A DNA stretch of 64,000 nucleotides from Dirofilaria immitis (Eukaryota; Nematoda; Chromadorea; Rhabditida; Onchocercidae): positions 124,001-188,000 of the forward strand of contig JAKNDB010000064.1 in assembly GCA_024305405.1 (NCBI GenBank), in the 5' to 3' direction. Made by a program: the position numbers and the translations under genes. Positions within the stretch are counted from its first letter, which is position 1. Every line of letters begins with the position of its first letter. The notes below the pieces were generated by a model. The model was not told the DNA's origin, did not search any database, and worked only from the letters and a program-made list of their open reading frames with translations. This document shows positions 34,842 through 48,250 of this stretch, piece by piece.

Positions 34842-36459
34842 AGAATGGTAATTCTAAAAAATGCGTACATTTAAATAAGCCTTAACTGCAGCTTCTTATT
34901 TAACAGAAACACATTCCTTAAGAAATTAAAACATAATTAGCAAATATAAAGTAACTTCAAACATATTATTCCGACTGTTTCATAGAATTTGACAGATTAA
35001 AAAATCTTGCGGAAAAGAAATAATATTATTAATTGTTCTAAAGTCCCCATCATCTGTACAAATGGAATATATATTGAATATTACGCTATCTGTCTTTGAC
35101 AATTTTAAATTTGTATAAATATCCCAATTGTAATTCAATCCAGGATCAGTTCATTGTTTTGCATTCATTCTTTGCTTGCAATGTATGAATTAGAGAAATC
35201 ATTATCACAGAGAATTAAAGTCCCTCGAAAAGCTTTTAGCTTTCAATATTTTCTGGTGAAACACCTTTACGATCGTGATTTGGATTTTTTCGTAGCCTGT
35301 CCCGACTTATCATAATCACACCACAGTTACGGAAAAAGCTGTCCTTTATTATAAATATTTTTCTTTAATTTGACATTATACATAAAAATCACTAACCTAT
35401 TTTAAATTGAATATGTTATAAATAGTTTAAAAACTGTTAACTCTGCCTTGTAGTTACGATTAGATCAATCCGAGATTTCGATGTCCAAAAGCCAGATAAT
35501 CTGAAACTCCTCAACATGATTTCTACAAATACGTTGACACATAAGAAATGCTTATTTCTTTCATGCTTGAAAAAGCAATTTTCACTAAAATTATAAGCCT
35601 CAAGCAAAGATTGGAGCACAGTCACTTGAAATAGTTTGAGACCTGCTACTGAAACCGACTTCGAAAGACATCCTCTTATCTTCAATAAAATTTCTCGCGA
35701 ATATTTGGTACTAATGATTGCGGAAGTTAAATTTTGAAAAAATAGAAATTGAATTTTCCAGGCAGAACTGCACTGCTGAGGGAACTATTAATTTTATTTT
35801 CCCTTTTTTCCTAGCATATAAATTTCGTTCTCGTTTAAGTTTCATATATATATGTTCATTCAAATGCTTAAATATAAAAATATGAATATAACTTTTTAAC
35901 AAAGGAAAAAAATCTTTCTGAGAAAATATCTTTACAGGCACGATACGAATGTATTTTTAAAAACGATGAAAAAATGAATTGATAAGCAAACTGCAAATTG
36001 CACAATAGTTAAACTTTACAATATTTCAATTACAATGTGTATTCACTTTCTGAAAAATTGCATATACATCATATGGAGGAATGAAAAACACACAACAAGA
36101 GAAATGCGAAAATATTTGGGGAGAGGAAAACAAATACAAAATTGAATTAAATAATGAATAAAAGTAAGACTCCAGATAATAAACTTTCTTAGCTTAACAT
36201 TCTTGGGTCCTTTTTTAGATAGACTTTTCTACTTGTCATTCTGGCTATAATTCCTCATGCTCATTTCTGTAGATATAATAAACGAATGTTTTATTGGAAA
36301 CAAAACTTTTGGGAAAAAATATATTTACAATATGAAATATGCAACGCCTTAGCAAAAGCAACATCAAAATTTTGTTCTATCAAAAAATCTTGACCTAGAC
36401 ACTCAATGCTGTAAAATTTTTGAGAATATAAAAACAAAGTAAAAAGGAAATCACCAAAT
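34842..36459. other. Intergenic DNA between PAN2 and GTPBP10-like genes
   Basis: 1.6 kb with no recognisable gene. It should contain the PAN2 3' UTR and the upstream region of the GTPase gene. An open minus frame at 35437-35685 gives a Leu/Phe/Ser-rich peptide without family features, and I do not call it. Confidence 0.5.
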
Positions 36460-39400
36460 TTAAGAAACAGCTGTCTCCATTGACTGGGTTAATGCAGTAA
36501 TAGTGATATCCGCTTCATCTGCTTCCTTTAATTCATTGAATTTTGTATGCAATCGAAGCGATAAGCGAGCAAGATCGATCGGATCGGTTTCTTCCTCTTC
36601 TATTGATTCACCTGCGTGTATACATGATCATTATAATCACATTAACTCAAAAATTATAACATTGAATAACATTGACTGCTTAGATTTTTTTCGCATAGAA
36701 AAATAAATCGGAAAAATTACATTGATTTAAAATAATTAAAAAAACAGATGAAAAGTTTACCGAAGAAATGCTGTGCTAAGGCATTTAACGAAAGCGAACG
36801 TTTGAATAGTGAACGATAAAGTGACACAATGTCTTTTACTTGTTCTTCCGGTACCTATAACTTTTTAATAATGAAAACTCATAATAAGGATATATGCATG
36901 TCTAAATATACAGTGAAAGAGAAAATGAAGAAATAAGAAACAGCAGTACCGACAGACCTAGCAAAATTGCGCAAAAAAGCCCACATATTAACTACTTAAT
37001 CTGAAAAAGATTAAACAAATCTGAACAGTATCAAAAGGAAATTTTCTAAAGAAATATAATATCTTTTTTATGATGCAAAATTCTCTAAAGATTCATTTTT
37101 AAAGATATTATCGTCGACTGTAAAAAAAATTAAAAAGTGAAATACTTACGTAAATGTTTAGCATCTCAAATAGATTCTCAATTTTGTATCCAATGATCAT
37201 AATTTTTTCTTGAATCAAATAGAGAAGTTTCAAAGCTACTCTCTTTAGCGTCTGTGAATTATCCATGTCACTCTTCGCTCCTGGTTCCTTTACAATGCTG
37301 TTTATAAAACAGCTGCCATCTTCGTCGACTGCAGAAACTTCAGATATTGACTTCTCACCAATCTAAAATTTAAGTATTAGAATGAAATGCAAATCATTAT
37401 AACTCATTCAATATCCAGTCAATAATGGTATAACCTCATTTTAAATAATGTAGTTCATGTTGGCTGCGAATTACACTATTAATTTCCGTTCTTAAACTGC
37501 CACTGCTGTTCTTTGCATTGCAATATTTAAAGCTATTAATATAATAAATTTAAAATTATATTGAAAAATGATAACTATAGACAATACCTCGTTGATTGTA
37601 TACTTCGCATAGATAGCAACTTTACTCCCTCGATCCGGTATTTTGATTTTGTTTGAATCTAGGTCGTTCCAGAATACAGATCGTGGAATTATAGCACGAC
37701 TTCCATCTTTGTTAACTGGAATTGATAGATATGAGGAATCGTTAGTTTTCCTTAAATAGTTTAAATAAAGCTTAATAAAATCAGTTACCTTCTTTCGAAG
37801 TATTTTCTTTATCTTGCGCATAATAAAGAATAGCTGGTAATTTCCAGCAAGCATGCAAACGCAGTGCTTCATTTTCTGAGATTCGTGTAACAGACCGATC
37901 GTTGAATAATATCCAGCAAGAATCCTTTAAAGTAATAGATACTTAACCAAATTAGAAAGATAAATAAAAGTAAGCAAAAACAGAACTATTACTTACTTGT
38001 TTTGATTTGACTGCAGTGACCAAATGCTCTTCACTTTCCTTATCTTCATCTTGGCTGATGATAAATGTGGCCGTTACCAGGTGAAAAGACGTACTATTTT
38101 CCACTTTATTCTAAATTTAAGAAACTGCAAACCCAATAAATTGAGTTATTCGAGTTATCGGTAAGTTTCTATAAATAACGACGATTAAAGATTTCTGCTT
38201 TTCTTTTCAAATGATTCGAAAATGTCATTACTTCCGAAACTGTGCAAATACCATCCATTATTTTGATATGTACCGAGTTCGGCAGATAATGAAGATGTTC
38301 AGGATGTAAGGTAGTGCCTTCGATCGTTTTTGTCATTATTTCACATTTGCTGGAATAAATTTGTTGTTAGATATAAGCTTCAAAAATAAGGATAACAAGC
38401 TGTTCAGAAAAATTCGCTCGATTTTAATGCAAGTCTTGAGATACGAACGCACATACGAGAATCCTTGCATTACGATTTCCCATTTTCACTATATCCCCGG
38501 ATGTCAACTGAATGATCATCATTAAAGATTAATAAAATATGCGATGAATACGAACATTATTCTTAAAATTCGTCAGCACCACCAGTTTTCACTTTAAAAC
38601 TATATCGTTCGTAAACAAAAAGCAATACATACCTAAATTTAGCAAATCTGTCCCATCTAATTTGAGTCACATTTTGAAACAAACCTATCATCGTTATGAA
38701 TATATCGACAATTTAGATTTTTGCATTCAGTACCATACCTACAAGGTTTTGGTTTTTGCTCTGTTAAGTTTGATGTCATTGTCGATCGACTTTCAAATGC
38801 CTGAAACTATTAAAATGAAATAAAGACATTCAAAAATTACATCCTCAGTAAAGTTTTATTTTTTATATTTCTTATTAATTTAAATCTTGTGTCCACTAAC
38901 AAATTATTCCTTAAATTTCGAATACTAGTATAAAGCAAAACTACTTTATGGCTGCAAAAACAAGCTCAAAAAATAATCAGAACTACTAACTCAATGGAAT
39001 CTGAAATTGGCATTACATATTTAATAAGGTATATAATAGCAGTTTAATTTCAAAACCAGAGAATTTTCATAACCTGAATGTGAGAAATCCAAAATGCCTG
39101 TTCCGTCTCTGTACTGGCTGTCATATCCAGAGCGAGAATATTTGGTAGCAAACGCACACGACGTGTTGATGCGAACCGTGCTAACTTCCCACATTTTTGG
39201 CAGATAGCTTCATTTTGTTCGGGACAGTTTAGAGTTTTTTCGAGTAATGTACAGAATCCAATTTTTTCATTACCTACAAGAATTGTTTCTGGAGGGTCTC
39301 ATTACCATTCTGGATCCTTTTGGAAAACAAAACTGGGAAAAATTCAGTGAAATAGAATCCAACAAAACCTCAAAAAATACATCATCTTTACTTGCTGGGT

Positions 39401-42400
39401 ATGCTAATGAGATATACAGCTGCGACAGAGCTGACTGGTAATGCTCCGAACATCGGATACAGTGATTATTCAAAGTAAACGAAATCTCTAGTTCTTTGCG
39501 AAGCGCCACTCCAGCAGTGGTTTCAGAAAGTTCCTGTTAATAAGCATAGATCCTAATATTACAATTAAGAATAAACATGTTTTAGCAAATAAAATTCTTC
39601 TCCGAATTTATCTCAATAATAGTATTATTAAGCGTTACCATCATTCAACTTATTATTTGATTAATGAGTTAGTGTTTAAATAAATTGATGTATAAACTTG
39701 TATAAACTTTCCGATGACAGATTTCATAAATTACCAAAAATAATGTACACCTTATCTAATACTTTGCTGAAAGCTTGCATAAATAAATGCACTGCTTGAG
39801 CCAAATTTGCATTAGTAACTGCATCTGCCCATTTTTTACCATCATCAATGGATCGAAAAGTTTTCATGAAATTTTTGGCCTAGAATTTAAAAAATATGTA
39901 TAATAAGAGATGTCAAACAATCTGCCATTATTAAAACTTATACTTATTTGCTATAATTATTAATAAAAGTACCGAAATCTGAGAAAAATATCACAATAGA
40001 TAAGTCAATTTCACTAATTTTAATGCTGATTATCCTATCTGTCTAGTTAATTATACGAATGACGGTTTCTTAATAAAATCTGGGAATGATGTTCCGATTG
40101 AATTAACAATATTTGACCAACTTCGATTCATGCATTTTCGAGAAATTTTTGAAAGCTTACTCAAATCAGTGAAAAAGAAACATACCGATACCATACTTGA
40201 TACTGGTCGATCTGTAAGTGACCGAAATAGGAGATTTATTTCACATGAAATGCAACCTTCCAAGTAACAAAAGTGTGAAAGAAAGACAGTTCTCACATTC
40301 ATTAAATGATACATTGCCTGAAATAAGAACACAACGATATTTTAAAAAAATACTGTGCTTTTCTTTATAAATAACTTGCACTTGTTATTCAACTATAAAT
40401 GATGAATGCTAGATATTTATCAAGGACTTGAATCCACCTTGACGATGGATATACTTCACTATTTCAATGAATGCTTCGATATAATAAAATGTGTTTTTTT
40501 AGCATGGGTAAATCAGAAAACATGAAAATTAGAAAAGTATTAACTATTATTAAATAATCACAAATTGCAAGAGTTATAAGCAAATATGAATTACAAGTAG
40601 AAGCATGCACGCAGGACTTGTTTCGATACTGTTTTCCAATACGTTTAACTCAAGGTGATTGTATCGCTTAAAATCAGTTTCTTCAGCATTAGAAGCTAAC
40701 TTTCCTTCAGTACGCAAATAAAACTTCGGAATATGAAAAAGCTCATCGTTCTTCATCGCTGAAAAAAATTTTATGATGCCGGAGAACATCTTTCTATAAT
40801 TGGACAGACAATGCGGAAACAAATGAGAATTGTGAAGCTAAATAAATTTAATTAATTGAATTAAATCTGTACGAAAAGTACTAAATAAAACTAATTACGA
40901 GAAAATGAGTACAGTGCTCTGTGCTAGGAAGACATTTTCTTAAGCATGTCAGAACATTGCTGTTATCATCCATATGTGGTTTCTAAAAAGAAAAAAACGA
41001 TAAAGATATATAATAAAATCAAAACTACCATTTGAAAAACATTTATCATAAGCAGAAGTTGTGTACGGGCAAACATTGAAGCCACGTAATGCTGTTCCAG
41101 CACGAGGATTATGAGCATAACCAACAAATTGTACCATACGCATCGATTCAATCACCTTTTCTGAGATTGGGTCCGGTTGTCTAAAATAAACAAAGTAATA
41201 ATATAGTTAATTTTGTTCAGGCACTTCATATTCGAATATCTTTCTCAATGAATTTTTTGGAAATTTTATATTGCTCATAAGTTCAAGACCATGATAAAAT
41301 TATATGACATTGAAAATATACCTAAACCGTCTAATACACAACTGTTCAGGCCATTCTGAAGCGTAATGATCATCCATCGAAAATGGAAGAGGAAACACTC
41401 CATACGACGGCTCGGGATCGTCGATGTTCACTGGTGGATGAAAAGCAATCTGAAGACGAACTTCCAAATCTCAAAGATTAAATTTCCCACTCCATTCTAA
41501 GAAAGATTAATTATTCGCGATTTGGAATCAGCACAATTTCCATATAGAGAATATACTGAAATTTTATTTACCGGATCTGGAAAATCAGTGCCCCATGAAT
41601 TTTCATTAAAAATTGGTTCCATTCGATCCGAAAAAGATGTATTAAACCTGAAAGTTTCCATTAATATAAAATATGAAAATCAAAAACACAACTACTGTTA
41701 CCTCGTCGAATTATTTGATTAACTTGAACTCTAATTTTCAATTTGATTTCGATGTCAAAAGCATCCCACTTCCTACTACGCATGTGAAAAAGTTTTTTAT
41801 ATCAAATTTGATATTAAAATTAGCTTCATTTAGTTGTATTCAACATTTGGTTTCCAGAATTATCCAACTAAATTTTACGTTTAAAAAACTATTAAAAGTA
41901 CAACTTACCCGTTTGATCACCAAAAACAATACACTGCTTCGAAGTCGATACATCAAGAGATGTGATGACAAAGCCATTCGTGTCCAACTGAATTGGCATC
42001 TGACTAGATTGCTCATTCAAGTCCATTATGATTAATTCACCAGTCTAAGAAAACAAAGTGAATATATTCATTTAGGTACTAATTTTTATGCATAATTCTG
42101 CGCTTATATTATATGAAATCGAAAAAAAATTTAAATAACATTCACTATTATCAAATCTTCAGATTTAAAAAATATATGAAAACATACTTGAGAGCAAACT
42201 ATAATCCGACCATCTGAATAAGAAGGTAAAAATCGACAATATGACGGTGCCATTGGTAAAGGTATTGGGGTAAACTACGCAACGTTCTTAGATCATAAAT
42301 CATTATAAATCGATCACCTCTCATTTTACCCAGTCTGTAATGAAAGCGTAACATTTCATTTCATGAATCATTTTATGGTTCACTTAATCGTTAGCAACAT

Positions 42401-44777
42401 TTAAATCTAGAAAATTAGGCCATTATCGTAAAATATTGCAAATAATAAGTCGGAATATTTAAAATGACAATGAAATCACTGTATGATCTGCTTTTTACAC
42501 TGCTAAGAGAATCTCAAAGAACTGTAGTGAAAGTGTGGTCGTAACAGTTTAACAGCACAGAAACTGTTGATAATCAAAGTCATTTTGATTCAACTAATAG
42601 AATATAAACCTTGGAGAGTAACCGCATGTGATAAGTTTATTGCCGCAAACATCAAAATCAGCTACTGATCCTTGATGAGCTTGCAAGGCGTGGATTGCAT
42701 CCACTGTTGTAAGATGTCGGAGGGTTATCTAAAAAATCCAAAAGAAATATCATAAAACGCTTCCTTTCACTAGAAAACAAGTGAGAAATCCAAAAAAAAG
42801 GAAATTAAAGAACTAACAACTGAAACTCACGTTACCCTCCGAATCAGAACTGAATAAAAATTTCTGATTTGATCGTAGAGCCAGACAATTTTTCTGTTTA
42901 ACAGAAACCTGAAATCAACATTTCTTCAAGTCTTTTAGAAAATACTTAACCACATTTCATTGATCAGCTCCTAGAGGTTAAATTATTTGGCCAAATTCAC
43001 CTTATACAAAAAATTTTAGTACTGAAAATTTAATAAATCAAACAATTCGTATTTCTTTTTGTGTTTCCATATCAAACTGTATGATTTGCTGTTGATTTCC
43101 ACCAAGAAGCAATTTATGTGGTACATCCGCAAGTCGATGCATGCAGGTAAGATCAGTCATATGATCAGATCTGAAGAAAAGTTATAATCCGCATTAATGC
43201 TGATATATTATATTTAACTTATATTTGTTTCGGATATTTTTTTCGTTAATATAAACTACTGATTGAAATTAGTCGTTATTTTCAAAAAGACTCGGACACA
43301 GATAAACTAGCCGCATATAGCAATCTTATGAATAACATTAACAAATTTTTGTGGTCAAAAATTTTTTCAAACGAAAAATCTGAATGTCTACAAACTTACG
43401 TATGTGTAAATAACGAAATGCCTTGTCGGCGATTAGCTTTTAAACGTTTGGATGTTAGTGAGAAAATAACAGTTTCTGAAGCAAGCAAAGCACGAATGTT
43501 TGAATTAGTTGACGATAAAAATGCTGTGTATTTGTCAAGCTGGGGACCATAAAACGATACTACACGTCCCTGAAAATTATGGACTGCATAAAATATTGAA
43601 AAAGTATACAAATACATCTGCTTACAAATTTTTTTGGGTCTTATAAAGAAATACATAGGGTTGGGAAAATCCATCAGCCCTATATTTATTAATCTATGGT
43701 CAATCTTAAACACCATATATAAATTTTCAAGATCAGAAAGCAGAAAGCCAAGAGTAAGTTTTTAGATAGTTCCTGAGTATAAACGAAAGTCAAGACTATT
43801 CCTCTTTTCTAACATTACTCCTTAGCAAATTAGCCAGCTCTAAATTTTAAAGATATTCGATAAGAAGCCAAATAAGATATTAAGCCTAATAATTATTTCA
43901 CAATTCTAATAAAACTGTTATTTTAAGGATAACAAACAAAATAGTCATATAGCAATTGGTTAGCAAAAACTGGAAATAATAATGAAATAAATTTAAATCT
44001 AAAATTTGAAAAACTTCTTTCGCAATCATTCTGCGAATTTTGATACAATGAATTCTTTTTCCTTTCACAATAATGAATTAACACACTACTTATTTCGAGA
44101 ATAAATTTCATTAGCTAAAGCAGATTACCATATTATTTCCGGTCCAAAGAAGTTCCTGATATGAATCGAATGTAAGTGCTGTAATGAAATGCGCAAGAGC
44201 TGCATTTTGTGGTGTTGTTGACAGAAGTGCGAAACCACCTTCCGGAATGCGAGCTTCATTACTCTAGAAAAGTGATGGTGGATGAAATTTAAGGTGAATA
44301 AGTAATAATTCAAATCTAAATTGCACAATCGATAAATTTGAATAATTTATTATTAAGTCCTTATAAACTTCAAATGCCATAGATTTTTAGAAATGTGATA
44401 CAGAAATTTTAAGTCGATATAAAATTCAAACCATTGAAGTAAGACCGTCTGCAGGTATTAACACATCTTCGCTATGTCCTGGTGATGAACCGTACATCCG
44501 CACCTGCTCTCTGCTTTCAGAACTGTTCTAGGAAATGGGTTAATCTATAAAGAGTTTTATTTCGGTTTCCACAGTTCCAATACCAAAGATTCAGATTGAT
44601 GCCGATGTGATGTTTAATTCTACCTGTTCACTTACTTACTTAATGAGTTAATAATTCAATGCAAAGTTTTTAATAAATTCGAACAACAGCTTAGCTCCTT
44701 CGGTAAAGTCTTTCCGGTCAGTTAAGGATTCATTTGGAGTAGAAATATGCATTTATTACCTCTCCTTCATCATTCAT
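36460..44777 (-). CDS. panl-2: PAN2, poly(A)-nuclease subunit, with a degenerate exonuclease active site
   Basis: Scaffold and catalytic subunit of the cytoplasmic PAN2-PAN3 deadenylase. The ATG at 44777 opens a short exon (MNDEGE). WD40 repeats follow (44526-41520), with GRVVSFYGPQLDKYT (about 43560), RFIMIYDLR (about 42310) and FNENSWGTDFPDP (about 41590). The pseudo-UCH domain (41453-37800) includes YAHNPRAGTALRG, ISCEINLLFRSL and CPEQNEAICQKCGKLARF. The C-terminal RNase T/DEDD domain (37708-36460) aligns along its length, ending LARLSLRLHTKFNEL and TAA at 36460. Its DxE motif reads YAKY (37603-37611), the KDF position reads ENLF (Leu codon 37171-37173), and HDSIEDAR reads TDPIDLAR (Leu codon 36571-36573), so no metal-binding acid remains. 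Two one-base losses interrupt the WD40 part, at G4 42267-42270 and A5 41631-41635. Exon 39535-39393 splices through a GTAAAG donor to 39269. Confidence 0.92.
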
Positions 44778-45902
44778 ACCCTTAACTCTCTATCTTTATC
44801 CAGAAGCTATTTTTATCATCTCTATCATTGAAATAAACTGATAATAATCTTAGCAATCATTGGCGTCTTCTTATTTAAACGTTATATCTCATTTCTTCAC
44901 ATTATTGAAAAAAGTGAATAATGATATCTCCCTTTGCTAACTTTCTTAAATCTTATTAAACACTATTTCTCTTCCTTTTCTATGCTATTATAATTTAATC
45001 TCAAATCTCAGTTAGCATTTCTCTTCAAAATCTATCAATCACCACCTCTCATTTCCAGACAAGTATTCTTTAATACCATCATCTCAAGAACCTTGAAAAT
45101 ACTCGAGATTTAACCTAAGGGTTGGGTGACAAATAGCAAAACAGTATTATGCCAATAATATTTTCTGCGTTTCGTGTCACCGGGAGTTTGTGTAGCGGGA
45201 TGTTACATTGTTGTAAATGGTCTTATTCTTATTTTTTTATTTCCTTTTCCTTTTATTTATTTAATTCATACGAATATTATTCTCATCGTAATTCCAATGC
45301 AGAAGTTGTACCTTATGAGTTTCTTATTTCTTCATTATTTCTCTTATTAAATATTTGATTTAATATTTCAGATTGATTTTAATTATTTCACTAAATAATT
45401 TAATTCGTTTATTGTTATTTATTCAAATTCATTAGATGAATAGAAATAGTTATTGCTTTTGGAGAACTTATATATCAGTTCATCTAAATGAAAATATTTT
45501 TCGTTTCTAAATTTCTTATTTTTAATTTATTGATTTTATTATTAATTTTTAATTCTAATTTCCTATAAAATGCAACTATTGTGCATATTGAAATATTAAG
45601 TTAAACATACCAAAGTTCATGATACTAAAAATAAAATTGTTGCAGAATCGTTACCTTATAACTGATAATCCTAGTACATTCTTTTTTTCTCTTTTTTTTT
45701 TTATATCTAAGTAATGTATTGAGAATATTAAAGAAGTATGATATATTTGCATAATCGCCAATCAATACTGAAATGTAATATTTGCCGTATTTGGATTATC
45801 TTTTCATTTCTGAACTCTGAACAAAATGGCATCTTGCAGTTTTGATATGATTATGATTTCATGTTTTAACTATTTTCTGATTGAATTATTTATTATTTTA
45901 GA

Positions 45903-46031
45903 ATGGCTAGCAATTGTAAGCTTTATCGGAAAGGCTATGTACAGATGTTTGATCCATCATTGATAGTAATGAAAGCGAAGCATTATCGAAAGCTGATGGA
46001 TTATAATATGTCGCTGTTAACAATTATGTGA
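45903..46031 (+). CDS. Candidate 42-residue small ORF or terminal exon
   Basis: ATG to TGA frame of 42 residues, beginning MASNCKLYRKGYVQMFDP, basic (Lys/Arg/Tyr-rich), with better codon balance than the flanking AT-rich DNA. The ATG lies two bases after TTATTATTTTAG, which resembles a splice or trans-splice acceptor. I do not recognise the peptide. It may be a small protein, the last exon of an unseen gene, or chance. Confidence 0.2.
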   Translation: MASNCKLYRKGYVQMFDPSLIVMKAKHYRKLMDYNMSLLTIM

Positions 46032-47150
46032 AGTAACAAATATATTTAACGTGGCCTTAAACTTTCTCGAAGCTTAAGCCTCAATTGCTGCGACTATTTC
46101 TACTTCCTTCTTACTTTACAACAGAATGAATTAAAAATTTGATGCGTATCGATTATTTTTATTTGATTTTATAAATAAAGTTGAGTAGTAGTGTTGTAAT
46201 CGTTGATGTTAAATCAAAAAGAATTTCAATTTTAATTAGTTGCTCTGAATATGTCATCAAATAATATTGTAATTGCAGGATGGCAAATTGCAGTATTATT
46301 TATCGAATTTTAAAAAATCTAAAATCAAAGATTTATTTCGAATCATTCAATCGCTAACTTTCTCGAAAAAGAAAAAAATAGTAAGAATGTGCAAAAGCGA
46401 AGAAATCACAACTACAGCTAGTCGAAGGTAACTTTTCTCTCAATTTAATGTAAAAGTTTCATTAGTAATCTACGTAATATTAAATGGTATTCCTTTTGAT
46501 ATGGTAAATTATTATGGAATATCGATTTCATGAGTATTTTGAATATTCCAATGAGATATATGAATCTATACAACGAAAATATTCAAAGAGATATATTATA
46601 TATAAAGTTTCCCAGAATTATACCGTACACGGAGAAATATTGGCTTAAGGTGTACCATATATTGAGAAATATTAGCGATAAAATAATGATCTTGGAAGTA
46701 TCAATCTGTTTGTTAATACATCAAATAATAACAAATTTAAGGTAAAAAACAAACGAAAGAATAAATAAGCACGAGGAAATGCCCAATTTATATAAATAGT
46801 TATCCCAATTTGGCATGTAACTAAAAGAGTACGGTACATATGTCAACTTTAGAATAGTAGAGGTTTCATCTTTTTTTTTCAGGTAATCTAGTTTTCATTT
46901 TTATGTCTCAACTTTTTTAATCTACGTTATAATATATCAATGCATAGTATATATATGCATGTAAAATGGATTTGAAGGATTAATATAAGTGCTTTTGTAT
47001 TCAACTAACAGACTATTGATACTTATACTCGAGAATTTGACTATAGTAATATTTATTTTCAACAGTCGAGATTTGTTATTCTTAACAATTTAGCATTTGT
47101 TACAAATTTAACGTTAGCTTGAAAATGATTAATTCAGTTATTGAACATTC

Positions 47151-47153
47151 CCT

Positions 47154-47190
<37 letters not shown>
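47151..47190. repeat. (CT)n microsatellite
   Basis: Almost pure CT dinucleotide run of about 35 bp with a few T interruptions. It is the first of at least six simple repeats within 1.1 kb. Confidence 0.95.
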
Positions 47191-47191
<1 letters not shown>

Positions 47192-47227
47192 TTTCTTATT
47201 AGTAACTCTCGAAGCTCATATTATTTA

Positions 47228-47256
47228 TATGTGTATGTGTGTGTGTATGTGTGTGT

Positions 47257-47300
<44 letters not shown>
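47228..47300. repeat. (GT)n microsatellite
   Basis: TG/GT dinucleotide tract of about 70 bp with three ATG interruptions in its first half and an uninterrupted second half. It is the longest dinucleotide tract in the window. Confidence 0.95.
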
Positions 47301-47434
47301 ATGTATGAATGTTAAAAGAGATAATATATCAGTGTAAAAATATACCCAGCTTTCTCATCTTATTTTCGTCTTCTCTCAATAAATCAGATTTAGATTGACC
47401 ACTGGGATGTAATAATAATGAATAGTGCATCATT

Positions 47435-47466
47435 AAGAGAGAAAGAGGAGAGAGAGAGAGAGAGGG
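47435..47466. repeat. (GA)n microsatellite
   Basis: GA dinucleotide run, interrupted near its start and pure from about 47447. It is complementary in composition to the CT tracts on either side, so single strands could pair. Confidence 0.9.
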
Positions 47467-47805
47467 GAAGAGAATTGTAAAAAATATGATGAGAGATTTT
47501 TGTGGTACAAAAGCGTAGGTGGTATTATGGACTTTCTTTTACTTCGACACATTTATCCATTTATCCCATTCTTTCCCATCCATCTATATATCTCTGCTAT
47601 TATCAAAATAGACGTGAAAAGAGAGGGAGAGAGAGAGGAAGAATGTGTATGTATATGGGTGTGTGTGTGTCTGCGTGTCCGTGTGTCTGTGTATCGTAAA
47701 GCAATTGTTTTACCATCTGTCTTTCTATTTGTTACTCCATTACTCCATCCGATAGTCTATTACAATCTAAAAGCAAATAACAATGCATGTCAGGAATTTC
47801 TTGAG

Positions 47806-47859
47806 ACGATGATGATGATGCCGACGACGATGATGATGATGATGATGATGATGATGATC
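47806..47859. repeat. (GAT)n trinucleotide microsatellite
   Basis: GAT/ATG trinucleotide array of about 50 bp with one CCGACGAC interruption. Open frames across it give poly-Met, poly-Asp or poly-Ser/His strings, which are repeat artefacts and not genes. Confidence 0.95.
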
Positions 47860-47879
47860 GTAATATAACAGATGGCGTT

Positions 47880-47914
47880 TTCTCTCTCTCCCTCTCTTTC
47901 TCTCTCTCTCTCTC
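47880..47914. repeat. (CT)n microsatellite
   Basis: Second interrupted CT tract, 20 bp after the trinucleotide array. Confidence 0.9.
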
Positions 47915-48183
47915 CTTCTTCGCATCAATGAAAGCTTTCTTGGTAAGTAGTAAGTAGAAGTAGAAGTAGTAGTAGCAGTAGTATCGTCCATATATTAGGT
48001 ATATATATATGTATGTATATATACGTATGTGATGTTTGTATACACTCATATCTATCTCCTTATTTGCCATTACAACAACACATTTATATATCATTGTCAT
48101 CAATTTTGATTCATTCAAAGTTACATGAAATTTTATTCTTTTCATCCTATCTAAAATCTGTCATTTTTTTTCATCTCTTATAT

Positions 48184-48250
48184 CCTTCTCTTTCTCTCTT
48201 TCTCTCTCTCTCTCTCTCATATTTCTCTCTTATCTTCTCTTTCTATCTCT
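48184..48250. repeat. Pyrimidine-rich (CT)n tract
   Basis: CT-rich tract with a pure CT core at about 48200-48218 and interrupted flanks. It is the right end of the simple-repeat cluster, and the nearby 47996-48030 is AT/GT-alternating. Confidence 0.85.

Noticed and set aside
39270..39392. Apparent frameshift in PAN2 after the LAYPAS segment
   Set aside because: A GTAAAG donor at about 39392 and a TTGTAG acceptor at 39270 give a normal 120-bp intron with perfect family continuity (PASNEKIGF), so no base is missing.
47500..48145. Open frames with poly-Met, poly-Ser, poly-His and Arg/Glu strings
   Set aside because: They are translations of GAT, CT and GA microsatellites on both strands, not genes.
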